A program made the position numbers and the translations under genes. Shown here one piece after another: positions 55,283 to 64,000 of a stretch of 64,000 nt of DNA. This DNA is from an uncultured Aquimarina sp. (GTDB lineage Bacteria > Bacteroidota > Bacteroidia > Flavobacteriales > Flavobacteriaceae). The stretch covers positions 98,761 to 162,760 of the forward strand of contig CANNBP010000014.1 in NCBI GenBank assembly GCA_947502885.1, written 5' to 3'. The notes below the pieces were generated by a model that did not search any database, was not told the origin of the DNA, and worked only from the letters and a program-made list of their open reading frames with translations. The number at the start of each line of letters is the position of its first letter. Position 1 is the first letter of the stretch.

Positions 55283-57874
55283 ATGAAAACCACATCATCA
55301 AAAAATAAATTCATCACACTCGTTTTTCTGCTCGTTTTAGGGGCTGGAATTCATGATACTACTGCTCAAAAAAAGAAGAAAAGATCTAAAAAGGCTAAAA
55401 CAGAAAAGGTCGAAAATTCTGAAAACAATAATGTAAAAAAAAGCATTGCAGAGCTAACTAAAAAAAGTAAAAAGATTGAGGGATTATTTACCGTTTATCG
55501 CGATACAATAGATGGTACAACTCAAATGTTAATCACCCAAGATCATATTGGAAAAGAATTTATCTATTTTAGTCAAATTGCTGATGGTGTTCATGACGCA
55601 GGCCCCACAAGAGGTGATTATAATGATTCTAAAGTTTTTAAAATTGAAAAACATTTTAATAAAATTGAATTTATCATACAGAACTCATCATTCTATTTTG
55701 ATAAAAACAATCCTTTATCAAAATCTGCAAATGCTAATGTAAGTGAAGGGATTATGGCTAGTTTAAAAGTAGTAGCTCAGGATGATGAAAAAGGAACATA
55801 TCTCATCAAGTCTGATCCTCTTTTTCTTAAAGAAACCTTTGAACAAATCAAATACCCTAATTACCCAAAGCAATCTCCTTTTGCATTTAAATTAGGAAAG
55901 TTAAGTTCTGATAAAACTAAAATTGGGGAAATCAAAAATTATCCAGAAAACACAAATATCAAGAGTCATTATGTATATTCTAACACTTCAATACTTAACC
56001 GAGGATCTGAAGCTGTGTCAGATGGAAGAAATGTTACTATAAAAGTTTTGCATTCATTGATCAAAATGCCAAAGAATGACTATACACCTAGATTTGATGA
56101 TCCAAGAGTTGGATATTTTACGACCGAAGTTACAGATATGACTTCTAAAAGCACCACTCCTTATAGAGATTTAATTCATCGTTGGAATTTAATAAAAAAA
56201 GATCCTAATCAAGCTATTTCTGAACCTATCCAACCTATCGTTTGGTGGATAGAGAACACCACTCCTTTTGAATTTAGAGCTTCTATAAAACAAGGAGTTT
56301 TAGAATGGAATAAAGCTTTTGAAAAAGCAGGGTTTAAAAATGCAATTGTAGTAAAACAGCAACCTGATGATGCCAAATGGGATGCCGGTGATATACGATA
56401 TAATGTTTTAAGATGGACTTCGTCTCCAGATCCTTCATACGGAGGGTATGGACCAAGCTTTGTAAACCCAAGAACAGGACAAATTCTTGGTGCAGATATT
56501 ATGCTTGAATACATACACCATACAAACCGTGTTAAGTATGATAAAATTTTTAATACAGATGCAACCGACCAATTATCTATAAACTCTAAACATAAATACT
56601 GTTTATTAGGAGATTTAATGCACGAAAATACAATGTTTGGTCAAACCGCTTTACAAGCATTTGGACTTCCTGTTGAAGATATTGAAGGAATGAAAAAAGA
56701 GGCTATGATTAATCTCATTATGCATGAAGTAGGTCATACTCTTGGATTAAACCACAATATGAAATCTAGTGTATTGTTCTCTCCTGCTCAACTATATGAT
56801 CCAAAATTCACAAAAGGAAAGTCTCTAACGGGTTCTGTAATGGATTATGAAGCTATTAATGTACCTAATGACAAAGCAAATCAAGGGCATTTCTATTCTG
56901 ATGTAGTCGGACCTTATGATATATGGGCAATTCAATTTGGTTACACCCCTGTAAAATCTAAGAATGAATTAGAAAAAATTCTATCCAAATCCACTCAACC
57001 CGAGCTTATTTTTGGTAATGATGCTGATGATATGCGCTATCCAGGAAAAGCAATTGATCCTAGAGTAATGACAGGTGATTTATCCAATGATCAGATTCAG
57101 TATTCTATCGATAGAATTAAACTGGTTAATACCATGACAAAGGGATTAAAAGAACAATTTAATGAAACCGGAAATTCATATCAAGAATTACTACAAGCAT
57201 TCAATGTTTTAAAAAGTCAATACCGAAGAGCAGGTGATGTCATCTCTAGATTTATTGGAGGGGTTTATGTTGACAGAGCAATGATTGGGCAACCTGGAGA
57301 AACAAAACCTTATACTCCTGTAGCATACAAAGATCAAAAGAGAGCTATGAACGCTCTATCAAAGTATATTTTTGCTCCTGATGCATTTGCATCACCAAAC
57401 GAATTATATAGTTATTTAGCCCGTCAAAGAAGAGGTTTTAATTTTTATAGTAAAACAGAAGATCCGAAAATTCATAATACCATTTTAAAATCTCAAAAAG
57501 GAATTCTTAATCATATTTTACACCCAAACACCCTTCAAAGAATTATAGATTCAGAATTGTACGGTAATACATATACCTTATCAGAGTTTATGACAGACCT
57601 TAATAATTCAATATTTAAGGCTGATGCTTCTGGTTCAATCAATACTTTTAGACAAAATCTTCAATTAGAATACACAGAAAGATTGATTAAAATGTTAAAC
57701 AAACCCAATTCTTCACAAAAAACAAAATATAGTTATAGTGCCAAATCAATGGCTCTATATAACCTGAAGAAAATAAAAACAATGGTTTCAAATGGTACAG
57801 GAAACACTTTAACAAAAGCCCACAAAGACCATTTAAAGACACTCGTAACAAATACCTTAGAAAATTATAGGTAA
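55283..57874 (+). CDS. secreted zinc metalloprotease (DUF5117/DUF4953-type)
   Basis: An 863-residue exported protein. A signal peptide (1-29, ending TTAQ) precedes a strongly basic stretch KKKKRSKKAKTEK and a large N-terminal domain resembling DUF5117. The zinc site HEVGHTLGLNHN at 481-492 is the metzincin HExxHxxGxxH form. PDPSYGGYGPSFVNPRTG and GADIMLEYIHHT lie before the motif, as in DUF4953-type proteins. Substrate unknown; likely a secreted protease of a degradative lifestyle. It ends in a long hairpin terminator. Confidence 0.85.
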   Translation: MKTTSSKNKFITLVFLLVLGAGIHDTTAQKKKKRSKKAKTEKVENSENNNVKKSIAELTKKSKKIEGLFTVYRDTIDGTTQMLITQDHIGKEFIYFSQIADGVHDAGPTRGDYNDSKVFKIEKHFNKIEFIIQNSSFYFDKNNPLSKSANANVSEGIMASLKVVAQDDEKGTYLIKSDPLFLKETFEQIKYPNYPKQSPFAFKLGKLSSDKTKIGEIKNYPENTNIKSHYVYSNTSILNRGSEAVSDGRNVTIKVLHSLIKMPKNDYTPRFDDPRVGYFTTEVTDMTSKSTTPYRDLIHRWNLIKKDPNQAISEPIQPIVWWIENTTPFEFRASIKQGVLEWNKAFEKAGFKNAIVVKQQPDDAKWDAGDIRYNVLRWTSSPDPSYGGYGPSFVNPRTGQILGADIMLEYIHHTNRVKYDKIFNTDATDQLSINSKHKYCLLGDLMHENTMFGQTALQAFGLPVEDIEGMKKEAMINLIMHEVGHTLGLNHNMKSSVLFSPAQLYDPKFTKGKSLTGSVMDYEAINVPNDKANQGHFYSDVVGPYDIWAIQFGYTPVKSKNELEKILSKSTQPELIFGNDADDMRYPGKAIDPRVMTGDLSNDQIQYSIDRIKLVNTMTKGLKEQFNETGNSYQELLQAFNVLKSQYRRAGDVISRFIGGVYVDRAMIGQPGETKPYTPVAYKDQKRAMNALSKYIFAPDAFASPNELYSYLARQRRGFNFYSKTEDPKIHNTILKSQKGILNHILHPNTLQRIIDSELYGNTYTLSEFMTDLNNSIFKADASGSINTFRQNLQLEYTERLIKMLNKPNSSQKTKYSYSAKSMALYNLKKIKTMVSNGTGNTLTKAHKDHLKTLVTNTLENYR

Positions 57875-57891
57875 CCTTACTTACTATTCTA

Positions 57892-57935
57892 AAAATTATA
57901 AAAGCCGATACTTAGTTATCGGTTTTTATAATTTT
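57892..57935. terminator. long hairpin terminator
   Basis: A 19-bp stem with one G-T pair (core aaagccgata / tatcggttttt) and a six-base loop, between the protease gene and the DUF4197 gene. Confidence 0.85.
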
Positions 57936-58066
57936 ATCCAACTACCAACATTTTTATTATCTATAAAGAGGATTAAACAGTTTATATGTATAAAACAATG
58001 ATTTTTTTCGTAGTTATGCTTACATTAGACCCTTAAAACATAAGTACTTTTTTATATTCTATAATT

Positions 58067-58777
58067 ATGAAAAAATTTCTAGCCTTTTCACTCGTAATTC
58101 TTCTTTCAAGTTGTGCAGAACTTCAACAAGTAGTAAACAACCTACCTCAAACGACTGGTGGTTTTGGCATTAGTAACATTGACATAGGTAATGGATTAAG
58201 AGAAGCTCTTGATAATGGTATTGACAAACAGGTGACAAAACTCACTCAAAAAGATGGTTTTTACAGAAATCAACTTGTTAAAATTCTATTACCACAAGAA
58301 TTACAAAAAGTAGACAAAACTCTAAGGGATATTGGATTAGGAAACTTAGCCGATGAAGGGTTAAAAGTAATTAATAGAGCTGCAGAAGATGCTGTAAAAG
58401 AAGCCACTCCAATTTTCGTTAGTGCAGTAAAACAAATCACCTTTGCAGATGCAAAGCAAATACTTTTGGGTAGTGATAATGCTGCCACTCAGTACTTGAC
58501 CAACAAAACTCAGAGTCAACTTTACCAAAAATTTAGCCCAGTAATCAATAGATCTTTTTCAAAAGTAGGTGCAGATAAAATTTGGTCTAATATCATCACC
58601 AAATACAATGCTATCCCATTAACCAAAAATGTAAATCCTGATTTAACAGATTATGTTACGGGTCAAGCACTAAAAGGAGTTTATAAAATGATTGCTGTAG
58701 AAGAAAAAGATATAAGAACCAAATTAAGTTCTAGAACTACTGACCTTTTAAAAAGAGTATTTGCACTACAAGATTAG
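58067..58777 (+). CDS. DUF4197-like lipoprotein
   Basis: A 236-residue lipoprotein (lipobox LLSSCAEL, Cys16) that is mostly helical. The repeated ALxxGI and LL..ELxKVDKTLRDIGLG pattern with GNLADEGLKVINRAAEDAVKEA and a final YKMIAVEEKDIR are DUF4197 features. The family is widespread in proteobacteria and Bacteroidota; no function is known. It is monocistronic. Confidence 0.88.
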   Translation: MKKFLAFSLVILLSSCAELQQVVNNLPQTTGGFGISNIDIGNGLREALDNGIDKQVTKLTQKDGFYRNQLVKILLPQELQKVDKTLRDIGLGNLADEGLKVINRAAEDAVKEATPIFVSAVKQITFADAKQILLGSDNAATQYLTNKTQSQLYQKFSPVINRSFSKVGADKIWSNIITKYNAIPLTKNVNPDLTDYVTGQALKGVYKMIAVEEKDIRTKLSSRTTDLLKRVFALQD

Positions 58778-58961
58778 CATATCATTTTATCTAATTCTGA
58801 AATAAACACAATTGAACATAAATTAGCTAAACATCACACATTACGGGAATTATCCCCAAAAAAAGAGGTTAAAACAGAAAAAAAAGTACCTCTTTACAAT
58901 ATTTATAACAAATTTAAGCGATGTTAACTCATTGTTAAGAACACTTCGTTTTATTATGCTC

Positions 58962-58969
58962 TATATTTG
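58962..58969 (+). promoter_or_regulatory. -7 box of the Lacal_2735-like gene
   Basis: TATATTTG is an exact match to TAnnTTTG, 36 bases before the ATG at 59005. No clear -33 TTTG at standard spacing. Confidence 0.4.
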
Positions 58970-59004
58970 TCCCAAGAAAAAGAAAATAAAGTTAAATATT
59001 AGGG

Positions 59005-59184
59005 ATGTTTATCTGGTTGAAAAATAAAACCGAATTACAAAAGCTACAGTATCATTACTGTAAGCTTATGAAGAATGCATACAAGTTGGCACTTACTGAT
59101 AAAGAGAAAAGCGATCAGCTTCATGAGCAAGCTGATGAAATCTTAATTCAAATAAAAAAGTTAGAAGGCCGTACTTGCTCTTAA
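59005..59184 (+). CDS. small Lacal_2735-family protein
   Basis: A 59-residue protein, too short for ordinary gene lists, that begins MFIWLKNKTELQKLQYHY and continues as a charged helical hairpin ending in QADEILIQIKKLE. This matches my recall of the Lacal_2735 family of very small flavobacterial proteins with an MFxxxKxKSELEKLQ start. Codon composition and a -7 box upstream support it. Function unknown. Confidence 0.72.
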   Translation: MFIWLKNKTELQKLQYHYCKLMKNAYKLALTDKEKSDQLHEQADEILIQIKKLEGRTCS

Positions 59185-59298
59185 TCATCTCTATTACTCG
59201 ATATAAGTTATATTGATCCAGAATACTTTCGCAAAACTAACTTACCTGCATAAAGTGTATAAAGTATTGTAGTTGTTACTAAAATAGCTTTGAGTACA

Positions 59299-60099
59299 TT
59301 AATGAAGTGTTTTAAAATAGGAAAACGCTTTTACCAAACGCGATCCATACCACGAAAAGTATTCTCCGTCTACTAATACTACTTTTGTATTTGGGTAATA
59401 TGATTTAATTTCGGCAATGTGTTTTTCTGAAAAAGGAAATGGTTCTGATGATAGTAAAATCAAGTCCAGATCTTTAATCATTTTTAAATCATCTTTTCCT
59501 ACTTCGGGATAACGAGTTTTGGTTTTATACACATTCACAAAACCATTTAATTGTAACATCGTATGTATAAATGTATCGTTTCCAACAGTCATCCAAGGAT
59601 CTTTCCATATAAAATACACTACTCGTTTTTTTGGCTTTTCTGAAATAAAATCATCGAAAGATTTTTTTTCTAAGGTTATCATCGAAACTAACTCCTGTGC
59701 TTTATCTTTTACTTCAAAAATATCTCCATATTGGTTGATCATTTCTAAAGCATCAGACAACGAGTTAATATTGGAAACATGAACGGGGTATTTATTTTCT
59801 AGATATTTGACTATATCTTCTGTATTCTCCTCTTTATTACATAAAATAATATCAGGATCTAGCTTTTCGATTTTATCATAATTAACCTGCTTAGTTCCTC
59901 CTACGATAACCTTTTGACTCTTTAGGTTTTTGGGATGAATACAAAACTTAGTAACCCCAACAATACGATCAATTAAGCCTAAAGAAACTAAAAGTTCTGT
60001 TTGTGAAGGAACTAATGAAACAATTCGTTTAGGTAATTTCTGAAAACAAATTTCTCTTTTGAGTTGATCAACATGTATTATCTTATTAATCTCATTCAT
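59299..60099 (-). CDS. BtuF-like metal-complex-binding protein without signal peptide
   Basis: A 266-residue protein with the two-lobed fold of cobalamin and siderophore binding proteins. LPKRIVSLVPSQTELLVSLGL and DPDIILCNKEEN mark the first lobe, WKDPWMTVGNDTFIHTML and SSEPFPFSEKHI the second. The family normally works in the periplasm, but the N-terminus (MNEINKIIHVDQ) is hydrophilic with no signal peptide or lipobox, and no ABC transporter gene is near. It may be a cytosolic receptor. The start at 60099 is three codons inside the first ATG. Confidence 0.8.
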   Translation of the reverse strand: MNEINKIIHVDQLKREICFQKLPKRIVSLVPSQTELLVSLGLIDRIVGVTKFCIHPKNLKSQKVIVGGTKQVNYDKIEKLDPDIILCNKEENTEDIVKYLENKYPVHVSNINSLSDALEMINQYGDIFEVKDKAQELVSMITLEKKSFDDFISEKPKKRVVYFIWKDPWMTVGNDTFIHTMLQLNGFVNVYKTKTRYPEVGKDDLKMIKDLDLILLSSEPFPFSEKHIAEIKSYYPNTKVVLVDGEYFSWYGSRLVKAFSYFKTLH

Positions 60100-60218
60100 T
60101 ATTACCATTTATTTACAAAAACAAACCACAAACACCTAATTATTAACCAATTAAATTATGATATTAAGTGATTTTTCCCTATATTGAATGTATTAATAAT
60201 AATTAAATATTGGGGGTT

Positions 60219-60335
60219 ATGAGTTCAACATTACTAGACTTTGTCATTTTTGGCATAATGGCATTTTTCGTTTTTTTTATTGCATACGGCTTAATAGGTT
60301 ATGCAAAACAAGTTTTTAATGCCAATAGGCGATAA
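60219..60335 (+). CDS. 38-residue small membrane protein
   Basis: A very short frame, too short for ordinary gene lists: MSSTLLDFVIFGIMAFF followed by VFFIAYGLIGYA and a basic tail (KQVFNANRR). It has one strong membrane helix, a GGGG stretch four to eight bases before the ATG that could act as a ribosome site, and an intrinsic terminator directly after. All support a real gene, but I have no family name. Confidence 0.5.
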   Translation: MSSTLLDFVIFGIMAFFVFFIAYGLIGYAKQVFNANRR

Positions 60336-60344
60336 TTTTTATTT

Positions 60345-60380
60345 AAAGGAACAAAAGCATTTTACTGTTTTTGTTCCTTT
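60345..60380. terminator. bidirectional terminator
   Basis: A 12-bp perfect stem (aaaggaacaaaa / ttttgttccttt) with a 12-base loop and T-tail, between the small membrane-protein gene and pyrF. Confidence 0.85.
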
Positions 60381-60409
60381 TTATTTTATCCTTACAACAA
60401 AATAAGTTT

Positions 60410-61228
60410 CTATACCTTATCTAGAATCTCTTTCATTTGTTGCTGTAGCTCCAAAGCTTTATTTGCAGCTTCTTCTGCATAATCCTGTCCATTAGAGGCA
60501 TAAATAATACCTCTTGAAGAATTAATCAATAACCCTACCTGATCATTCAATCCGTATTTACAAACATCTTGTAGATTGCCTCCTTGAGCACCAACACCTG
60601 GCACTAATAAAAAACTATCTGGAACTATTTTTCTTATTTCAGAAAAATATGAAGCTTTGGTTGCTCCGACAACATACATCAAATTCTTTGAATTTTTATA
60701 TGACTTTGACACTTTTAATACTTCTTTATAAAGAGGAGTTTCGTCAACATTCTTAGTCTGAAAATCAAATGCTCCTTGATTTGAGGTTAAAGCTAATACT
60801 ATAGTATGTTTATTCTCAAAAGCTAGAAACGGTTCTACAGAATCTTTCCCCATATATGGTGCAACGGTAACTGAATCAAACTGCATATCTTCAAAAAAAG
60901 CTTTGGCATACATTGTACTAGTGTTACCTATATCACCTCTTTTAGCATCTGCAATTGTAAAAATATCAGGATGATTTTGGTTCAAATAATCAATAGTTTT
61001 TTCTAATGACTTCCACCCTTTAATACCATAAGCTTCATAAAAAGCTGTATTCGGTTTATAGGCAACCGCAAGATGATGAGTAGCATCAATTATGGCTTTA
61101 TTAAATTCGAAAATAGGATCTTCTTTATCTAATAAATGTTTTGGGATTTTTTGTATATCTACATCTAAACCTATGCATAAAAAGGATTTCTTTTTGTGTA
61201 TTTGCGCAACAAGTTCTTGAGTTGTCAT
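60410..61228 (-). CDS. pyrF: orotidine 5'-phosphate decarboxylase, type 2
   Basis: A 272-residue TIM-barrel enzyme making UMP, the last step of de novo pyrimidine synthesis. The type-2 motif is TIADAKRGDIGNTSTMY, with catalytic Lys and Asp, and FLCIGLDVDIQKIP and FLLVPGVGAQGG fit the barrel ends. The start at 61228 (MTTQELVAQIHKKK) is preferred; an ATG seven codons upstream would overlap nearly to the neighbour. It probably shares a transcript with the Lys1-like gene just upstream. Confidence 0.93.
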   Translation of the reverse strand: MTTQELVAQIHKKKSFLCIGLDVDIQKIPKHLLDKEDPIFEFNKAIIDATHHLAVAYKPNTAFYEAYGIKGWKSLEKTIDYLNQNHPDIFTIADAKRGDIGNTSTMYAKAFFEDMQFDSVTVAPYMGKDSVEPFLAFENKHTIVLALTSNQGAFDFQTKNVDETPLYKEVLKVSKSYKNSKNLMYVVGATKASYFSEIRKIVPDSFLLVPGVGAQGGNLQDVCKYGLNDQVGLLINSSRGIIYASNGQDYAEEAANKALELQQQMKEILDKV

Positions 61229-61254
61229 ATTATATTTATCAATTTGCAAAAATA

Positions 61255-62463
61255 TTATTCATTACCATCTACATAATCCTGTAAGTAGGCGTACCTTAGC
61301 GTCAACTTACCATTTTGAGTCATTCTAGCTCTTTCTAAGACACCATCATTATCATTATTAAAAAAAGCAGGGATAACATGTTCTAAAAACATCTCTCCAA
61401 ACCCTTCTGTAGCATCTTTTGGAAGTTCACAAGGTAAATTATCTACCGCCATAACAACAATTGCCTTAGGGTCTTTAAAATCAATTTCCTTCCCTGTTTT
61501 AGCATTATAACCATAAATAGGATCAGCTATTGTAGAAGATCTTATTGTACTAGCAACCGGACCGTCTATATCACAAGATATATCTGCTACCAGTTTGATA
61601 TTAAAGTCTTCAGATTTCGCATCATCTTGTGTAAAAAAAGCAGGTGCTCCATCACCATAAAAGTGGCCCGAAATATACATATCACTTACCTTTGCAAACT
61701 TCATAAAATCTCCTTCATATGCTGAAGGATTGTTATAAAAATCAAACCGATCTAATGTTTGTCCATCCTTTCTCTTACTATAATCCAAAACATCAATTTG
61801 CACATATACTGCTTCATCAAAATTTTTGTTCAAATAATCCTCAACAGACACTTCTCTGATCTTCATAGCATCTAGTATTTCTTTTGCACCATTTCCGACC
61901 TTACCCTTACCAGTAAGTACAATCTTAATATTGGGTAGTGTAATTTTAGATAATTCTAATTCTAGCTCTTTTTGATCATTAAGTTCTTCTGCCTTGGGGA
62001 GAGTAAATGTTTCTTCTTTAAGTCCCCATGCTCTAAACCCATTATACGCACCTACAATTCCTGCATATCTACCAAAACCAATTAATCTAAACCCTTTGTC
62101 ATTAACGATCAATTCATGATCATAAAACTCTATATTCTTATCTAACATTGCCTTAAGTAATTCTCTATTATAAGGCTGTTTTTTGATCGTATGAGAAAAG
62201 AAAAAATATTTTTTATTTGGTATTAAAGCCGAAATCGGTACTTCTTTTACACCAAGTAAAACATCACAATCAGACAAGTCATCAGAAACATTAAACCCGG
62301 ATTTCTCATAAACATCATCGCTAAAAGCTCTAATATCAGAAGGTTCTACTACAAAAGAAGCATTAGGAAATTTTGAAATTATATTTTGAAGTCCTGTTGG
62401 CGAAAACACAGCACGACGATCTGGCGGGTTTTTTCGCTCTTTAATGACACCGAATTTAGTCAT
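61255..62463 (-). CDS. AlaDH/PNT-superfamily dehydrogenase, Lys1-like
   Basis: A 402-residue NAD(P)-dependent dehydrogenase. The N-terminal part GVIKERKNPPDRRAVFSP is typical of the alanine dehydrogenase/transhydrogenase superfamily. FFFSHTIKKQPYN and FYDHELIVNDKGFRLIGFG resemble saccharopine dehydrogenase (lysine-forming), so a Lys1-like role is possible. LTGKGKVGNGAKEILDAM is the Rossmann dinucleotide loop. The reaction is not proven by sequence. It starts 26 bases before pyrF on the same strand. Confidence 0.75.
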   Translation of the reverse strand: MTKFGVIKERKNPPDRRAVFSPTGLQNIISKFPNASFVVEPSDIRAFSDDVYEKSGFNVSDDLSDCDVLLGVKEVPISALIPNKKYFFFSHTIKKQPYNRELLKAMLDKNIEFYDHELIVNDKGFRLIGFGRYAGIVGAYNGFRAWGLKEETFTLPKAEELNDQKELELELSKITLPNIKIVLTGKGKVGNGAKEILDAMKIREVSVEDYLNKNFDEAVYVQIDVLDYSKRKDGQTLDRFDFYNNPSAYEGDFMKFAKVSDMYISGHFYGDGAPAFFTQDDAKSEDFNIKLVADISCDIDGPVASTIRSSTIADPIYGYNAKTGKEIDFKDPKAIVVMAVDNLPCELPKDATEGFGEMFLEHVIPAFFNNDNDGVLERARMTQNGKLTLRYAYLQDYVDGNE

Positions 62464-62522
62464 ACGAATTGGTATATTTTTTGTTTAGTTAAAATAGCGG
62501 GTAAAGATATGACAATTATAGT

Positions 62523-62530
62523 TATATTTG
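62523..62530 (+). promoter_or_regulatory. -7 box upstream of ssrA
   Basis: TATATTTG matches the -7 consensus and lies about 85 bases before the mature tmRNA 5' end, leaving room for a processed leader. No clear -33. Confidence 0.35.
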
Positions 62531-62613
62531 CCGTCCTTGTATTTTTTAATCAATTTATAATGGGTGTGTAAATATACACTATAAATGATGATCAAATTAC
62601 AAGAAATAGTATC

Positions 62614-63010
62614 GGGGTCGACTGGTTTTGACAGCGAGATTAATAGAGTGGTAAGCACGTCGAGCGCTGGGATATAGCTCGTAAATATCATATTTCAACT
62701 TTTTTAAACGGCGAGAATAACTACGCCCTAGCTGCATAATCCGAATCACAGTAGGATAATGCCTCGGTTCGCTAGGCGAACAAGCAGGATACCTCTCAAG
62801 AGCCTTGGTTTACGGCGATTGGTTATGAGGTATCGTAAAAGTAAACCTAGAGATTATAGTGTCTTGATATAATTTCGAAACTTAATTGAGAATAAGCGAT
62901 AAGTTGGCAGTTTTTGGTCTTTCATATCGACGAAAATTAAACAAAAACTAAGCGTGTAGAAAGCTGTTGTATTACTTGTTTGGACGAGGGTTCGAATCCC
63001 TCCGACTCCA
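62614..63010 (+). ncRNA. ssrA: transfer-messenger RNA (tmRNA)
   Basis: tmRNA rescues stalled ribosomes, adding a degradation tag. The 5' GGGGTCG pairs with the 3' CGACTCC as the acceptor stem, followed by GACTGGTTTTGACAGCGAG and a T-arm with GGTTCGAATCCC. The tag frame ends AACGGCGAGAATAACTAC, GCCCTAGCTGCATAA at 62707-62739, giving a tag tail NGENNYALAA. A CCA tail is not encoded; the base after the acceptor stem is A then CTG. Confidence 0.93.
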
Positions 63011-63019
63011 CTGAAACAT

Positions 63020-63055
63020 AAATAAACCACTAATTATTAGTGGTTTATTTTTTTT
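63020..63055 (+). terminator. ssrA terminator
   Basis: A 14-bp perfect stem (aaataaaccactaa / ttagtggtttattt) with a tight loop and a T-run, ten bases after the tmRNA 3' end. Confidence 0.92.
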
Positions 63056-63338
63056 AAAGGAAAAGCAAGCAAGAAAACAAAACGCTTGAAACACCCTAAA
63101 TACTGACTTATATTGGTTTGACTTCTACTCTGACCTAACAAACAGAAAACAATCGACAAATATACGGTGTGTCATTTTTTTAAAAGGACAAGAAAAAACA
63201 ACCTACAAATCTACCCTTTAGAATGTTATTAAGTTTAGGTTATACAGACTAAGAATAGTCGTATATATTATTTTCAAGAAATGAAATACAATAATTAGAA
63301 CAATTAACTTATAGTTTAGATTTTAATTGAAGATTAAC
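63056..63338. other. intergenic region after tmRNA
   Basis: About 280 bases without a gene or recognised element. The tmRNA 3' end is a common phage integration point, but no integrase or repeat of the tmRNA end is seen in the window. Confidence 0.5.
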
Positions 63339-63626
63339 CTAATCTGAATTTAAAGTATAAAATTCACCAAAAGCATATCCCGTAAAAGAGGATTGATTCA
63401 AAACAACTCTTTCAACCTTAAAAACAGATTCATGTTTTACTTTTTTATGATCCATTAACACTTTCATTCCAGATGTAGGAAGAAATGAAATGTTTGATTC
63501 TTCTATTTTACCAGTTTGCAGATCTATAAAATAAAAATCATAAAACAAAAACTTGTTAACTTCGCTCATATTCTGAATCATTGAGAATTCAATTTCTGCA
63601 AATGCTTTTCTAATTTGGTTTTTCAT
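63339..63626 (-). CDS. small protein of unknown function
   Basis: A 95-residue protein with MKNQIRKAFAEIEFS, a start at 63626, and no signal peptide. A mixed alpha-beta pattern, FYDFYFIDLQTGKIE in the middle and GYAFGEFYTL near the end. No family recognised and no close neighbour. Composition is ordinary for the window. Confidence 0.5.
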   Translation of the reverse strand: MKNQIRKAFAEIEFSMIQNMSEVNKFLFYDFYFIDLQTGKIEESNISFLPTSGMKVLMDHKKVKHESVFKVERVVLNQSSFTGYAFGEFYTLNSD

Positions 63627-64000
63627 ATAGTTTAACATACATGTAAGTTAGAACAAACATTTGTCATTACTATACGGGTTTCCGTAATACTACTGTTTTT
63701 TTCACACCCTACTAGAGATATGTTGGATTTGATAAAGCTGAAGATATACTATAAAAAAAATATTCTATTGACAAATCACCGTACAAAAACAACAGAGTTT
63801 AATACTAATTAGGCTAAAAATAGCATTATCAATAAAAAAACAAATACCCGTCACTATTAGCCCAACACAAAACTCTTCCTGAAGTTTTTAGACTAAAAAC
63901 ACATAATGATTAGGCATTAGTATTGAAGTGGTTTAAACTTTTTTTGAATTGAATAAAAGGGTTGTAGATATTTGCGTTACCACACGTAAACAATCTAAAA
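63627..64000. other. terminal region, nothing recognised
   Basis: About 370 bases at the window edge. No coding frame longer than about 30 codons with credible composition. Confidence 0.45.

Noticed and set aside
62485..62691. A minus-strand protein overlapping the tmRNA start
   Set aside because: It lies over the ssrA 5' end and its promoter, has no family features, and the RNA is far better supported.
1..64000. CRISPR arrays, transposases, prophage or integrases
   Set aside because: No regularly spaced repeats, no transposase or integrase motifs in any translated gene.

Overview
The window is chromosomal DNA of a Bacteroidota bacterium, almost certainly a marine Flavobacteriaceae member. 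The genus cannot be fixed from sequence alone; Aquimarina-like relatives are my guess. The reasons are the AT-rich composition (G+C about one third), Bacteroidota-type -7 boxes (TAnnTTTG), weak Shine-Dalgarno signals, lipoproteins with short signal peptides, and lineage families such as DUF6095, DUF6268, DUF4920, Lacal_2735 and flavobacterial-type DnaJ, IcmF and type-2 PyrF. There is no rRNA, tRNA, insertion sequence, prophage or CRISPR array. The only clear RNA gene is tmRNA (ssrA) near 62.6-63.0 kb. Most of the window reads as stable core genome with a few accessory operons.

Layout. 0-6 kb: the 3' end of murQ with a small membrane protein, a DinB-like protein, a secreted coiled-coil protein, an atypical Gfo/Idh/MocA oxidoreductase, then a MarR-OsmC pair behind a perfect 38-bp palindromic operator, a methyltransferase and a small protein. 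6.5-19.8 kb: BCCT osmolyte transporter, class A penicillin-binding protein, a very large VIT/vWA multidomain protein, PAP2 phosphatase, OmpA-type protein, MATE exporter, and a HupE operon with a His-tailed lipoprotein. 20.5-30.3 kb: a monohaem c-type lipoprotein, then a long minus-strand series. This series carries an ABC exporter, MscS channel, DUF6268 barrel, an HTH-less NtrC-type regulator, an outer-membrane-like protein, PPK2 and an M28 peptidase.

30.6-37.5 kb: grpE-dnaJ, YceI, a TIGR01777 epimerase, mnmD with a DUF4920 lipoprotein, divergent ilvE, and a MazG-like pyrophosphohydrolase. 37.6-42.2 kb: a compact four-gene operon of a leaderless subtilase, an unrecognised 208-residue protein, a TPR sensor kinase and a LuxR-type response regulator. 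This is the best candidate for an undescribed system. 42.3-54.8 kb: DPP3-like peptidase, SRPBCC/GyrI protein, CrcB, DUF1684, an MFS exporter with a TTG start, an Lrp regulator, an alpha/beta hydrolase and fused isobutyryl-CoA mutase IcmF. 55.3-64 kb: a secreted metzincin-type protease, DUF4197 lipoprotein, two very small genes, a BtuF-like protein, a Lys1-like dehydrogenase with pyrF, tmRNA and a gene-poor tail.

The genes do not form one pathway. The coherent units are the MarR-OsmC stress pair, the HupE metal operon, the ABC-MscS-regulator cluster, grpE-dnaJ, DUF4920-mnmD, the subtilase/two-component operon and the Lys1-like/pyrF pair. Strong hairpin terminators separate most convergent neighbours.
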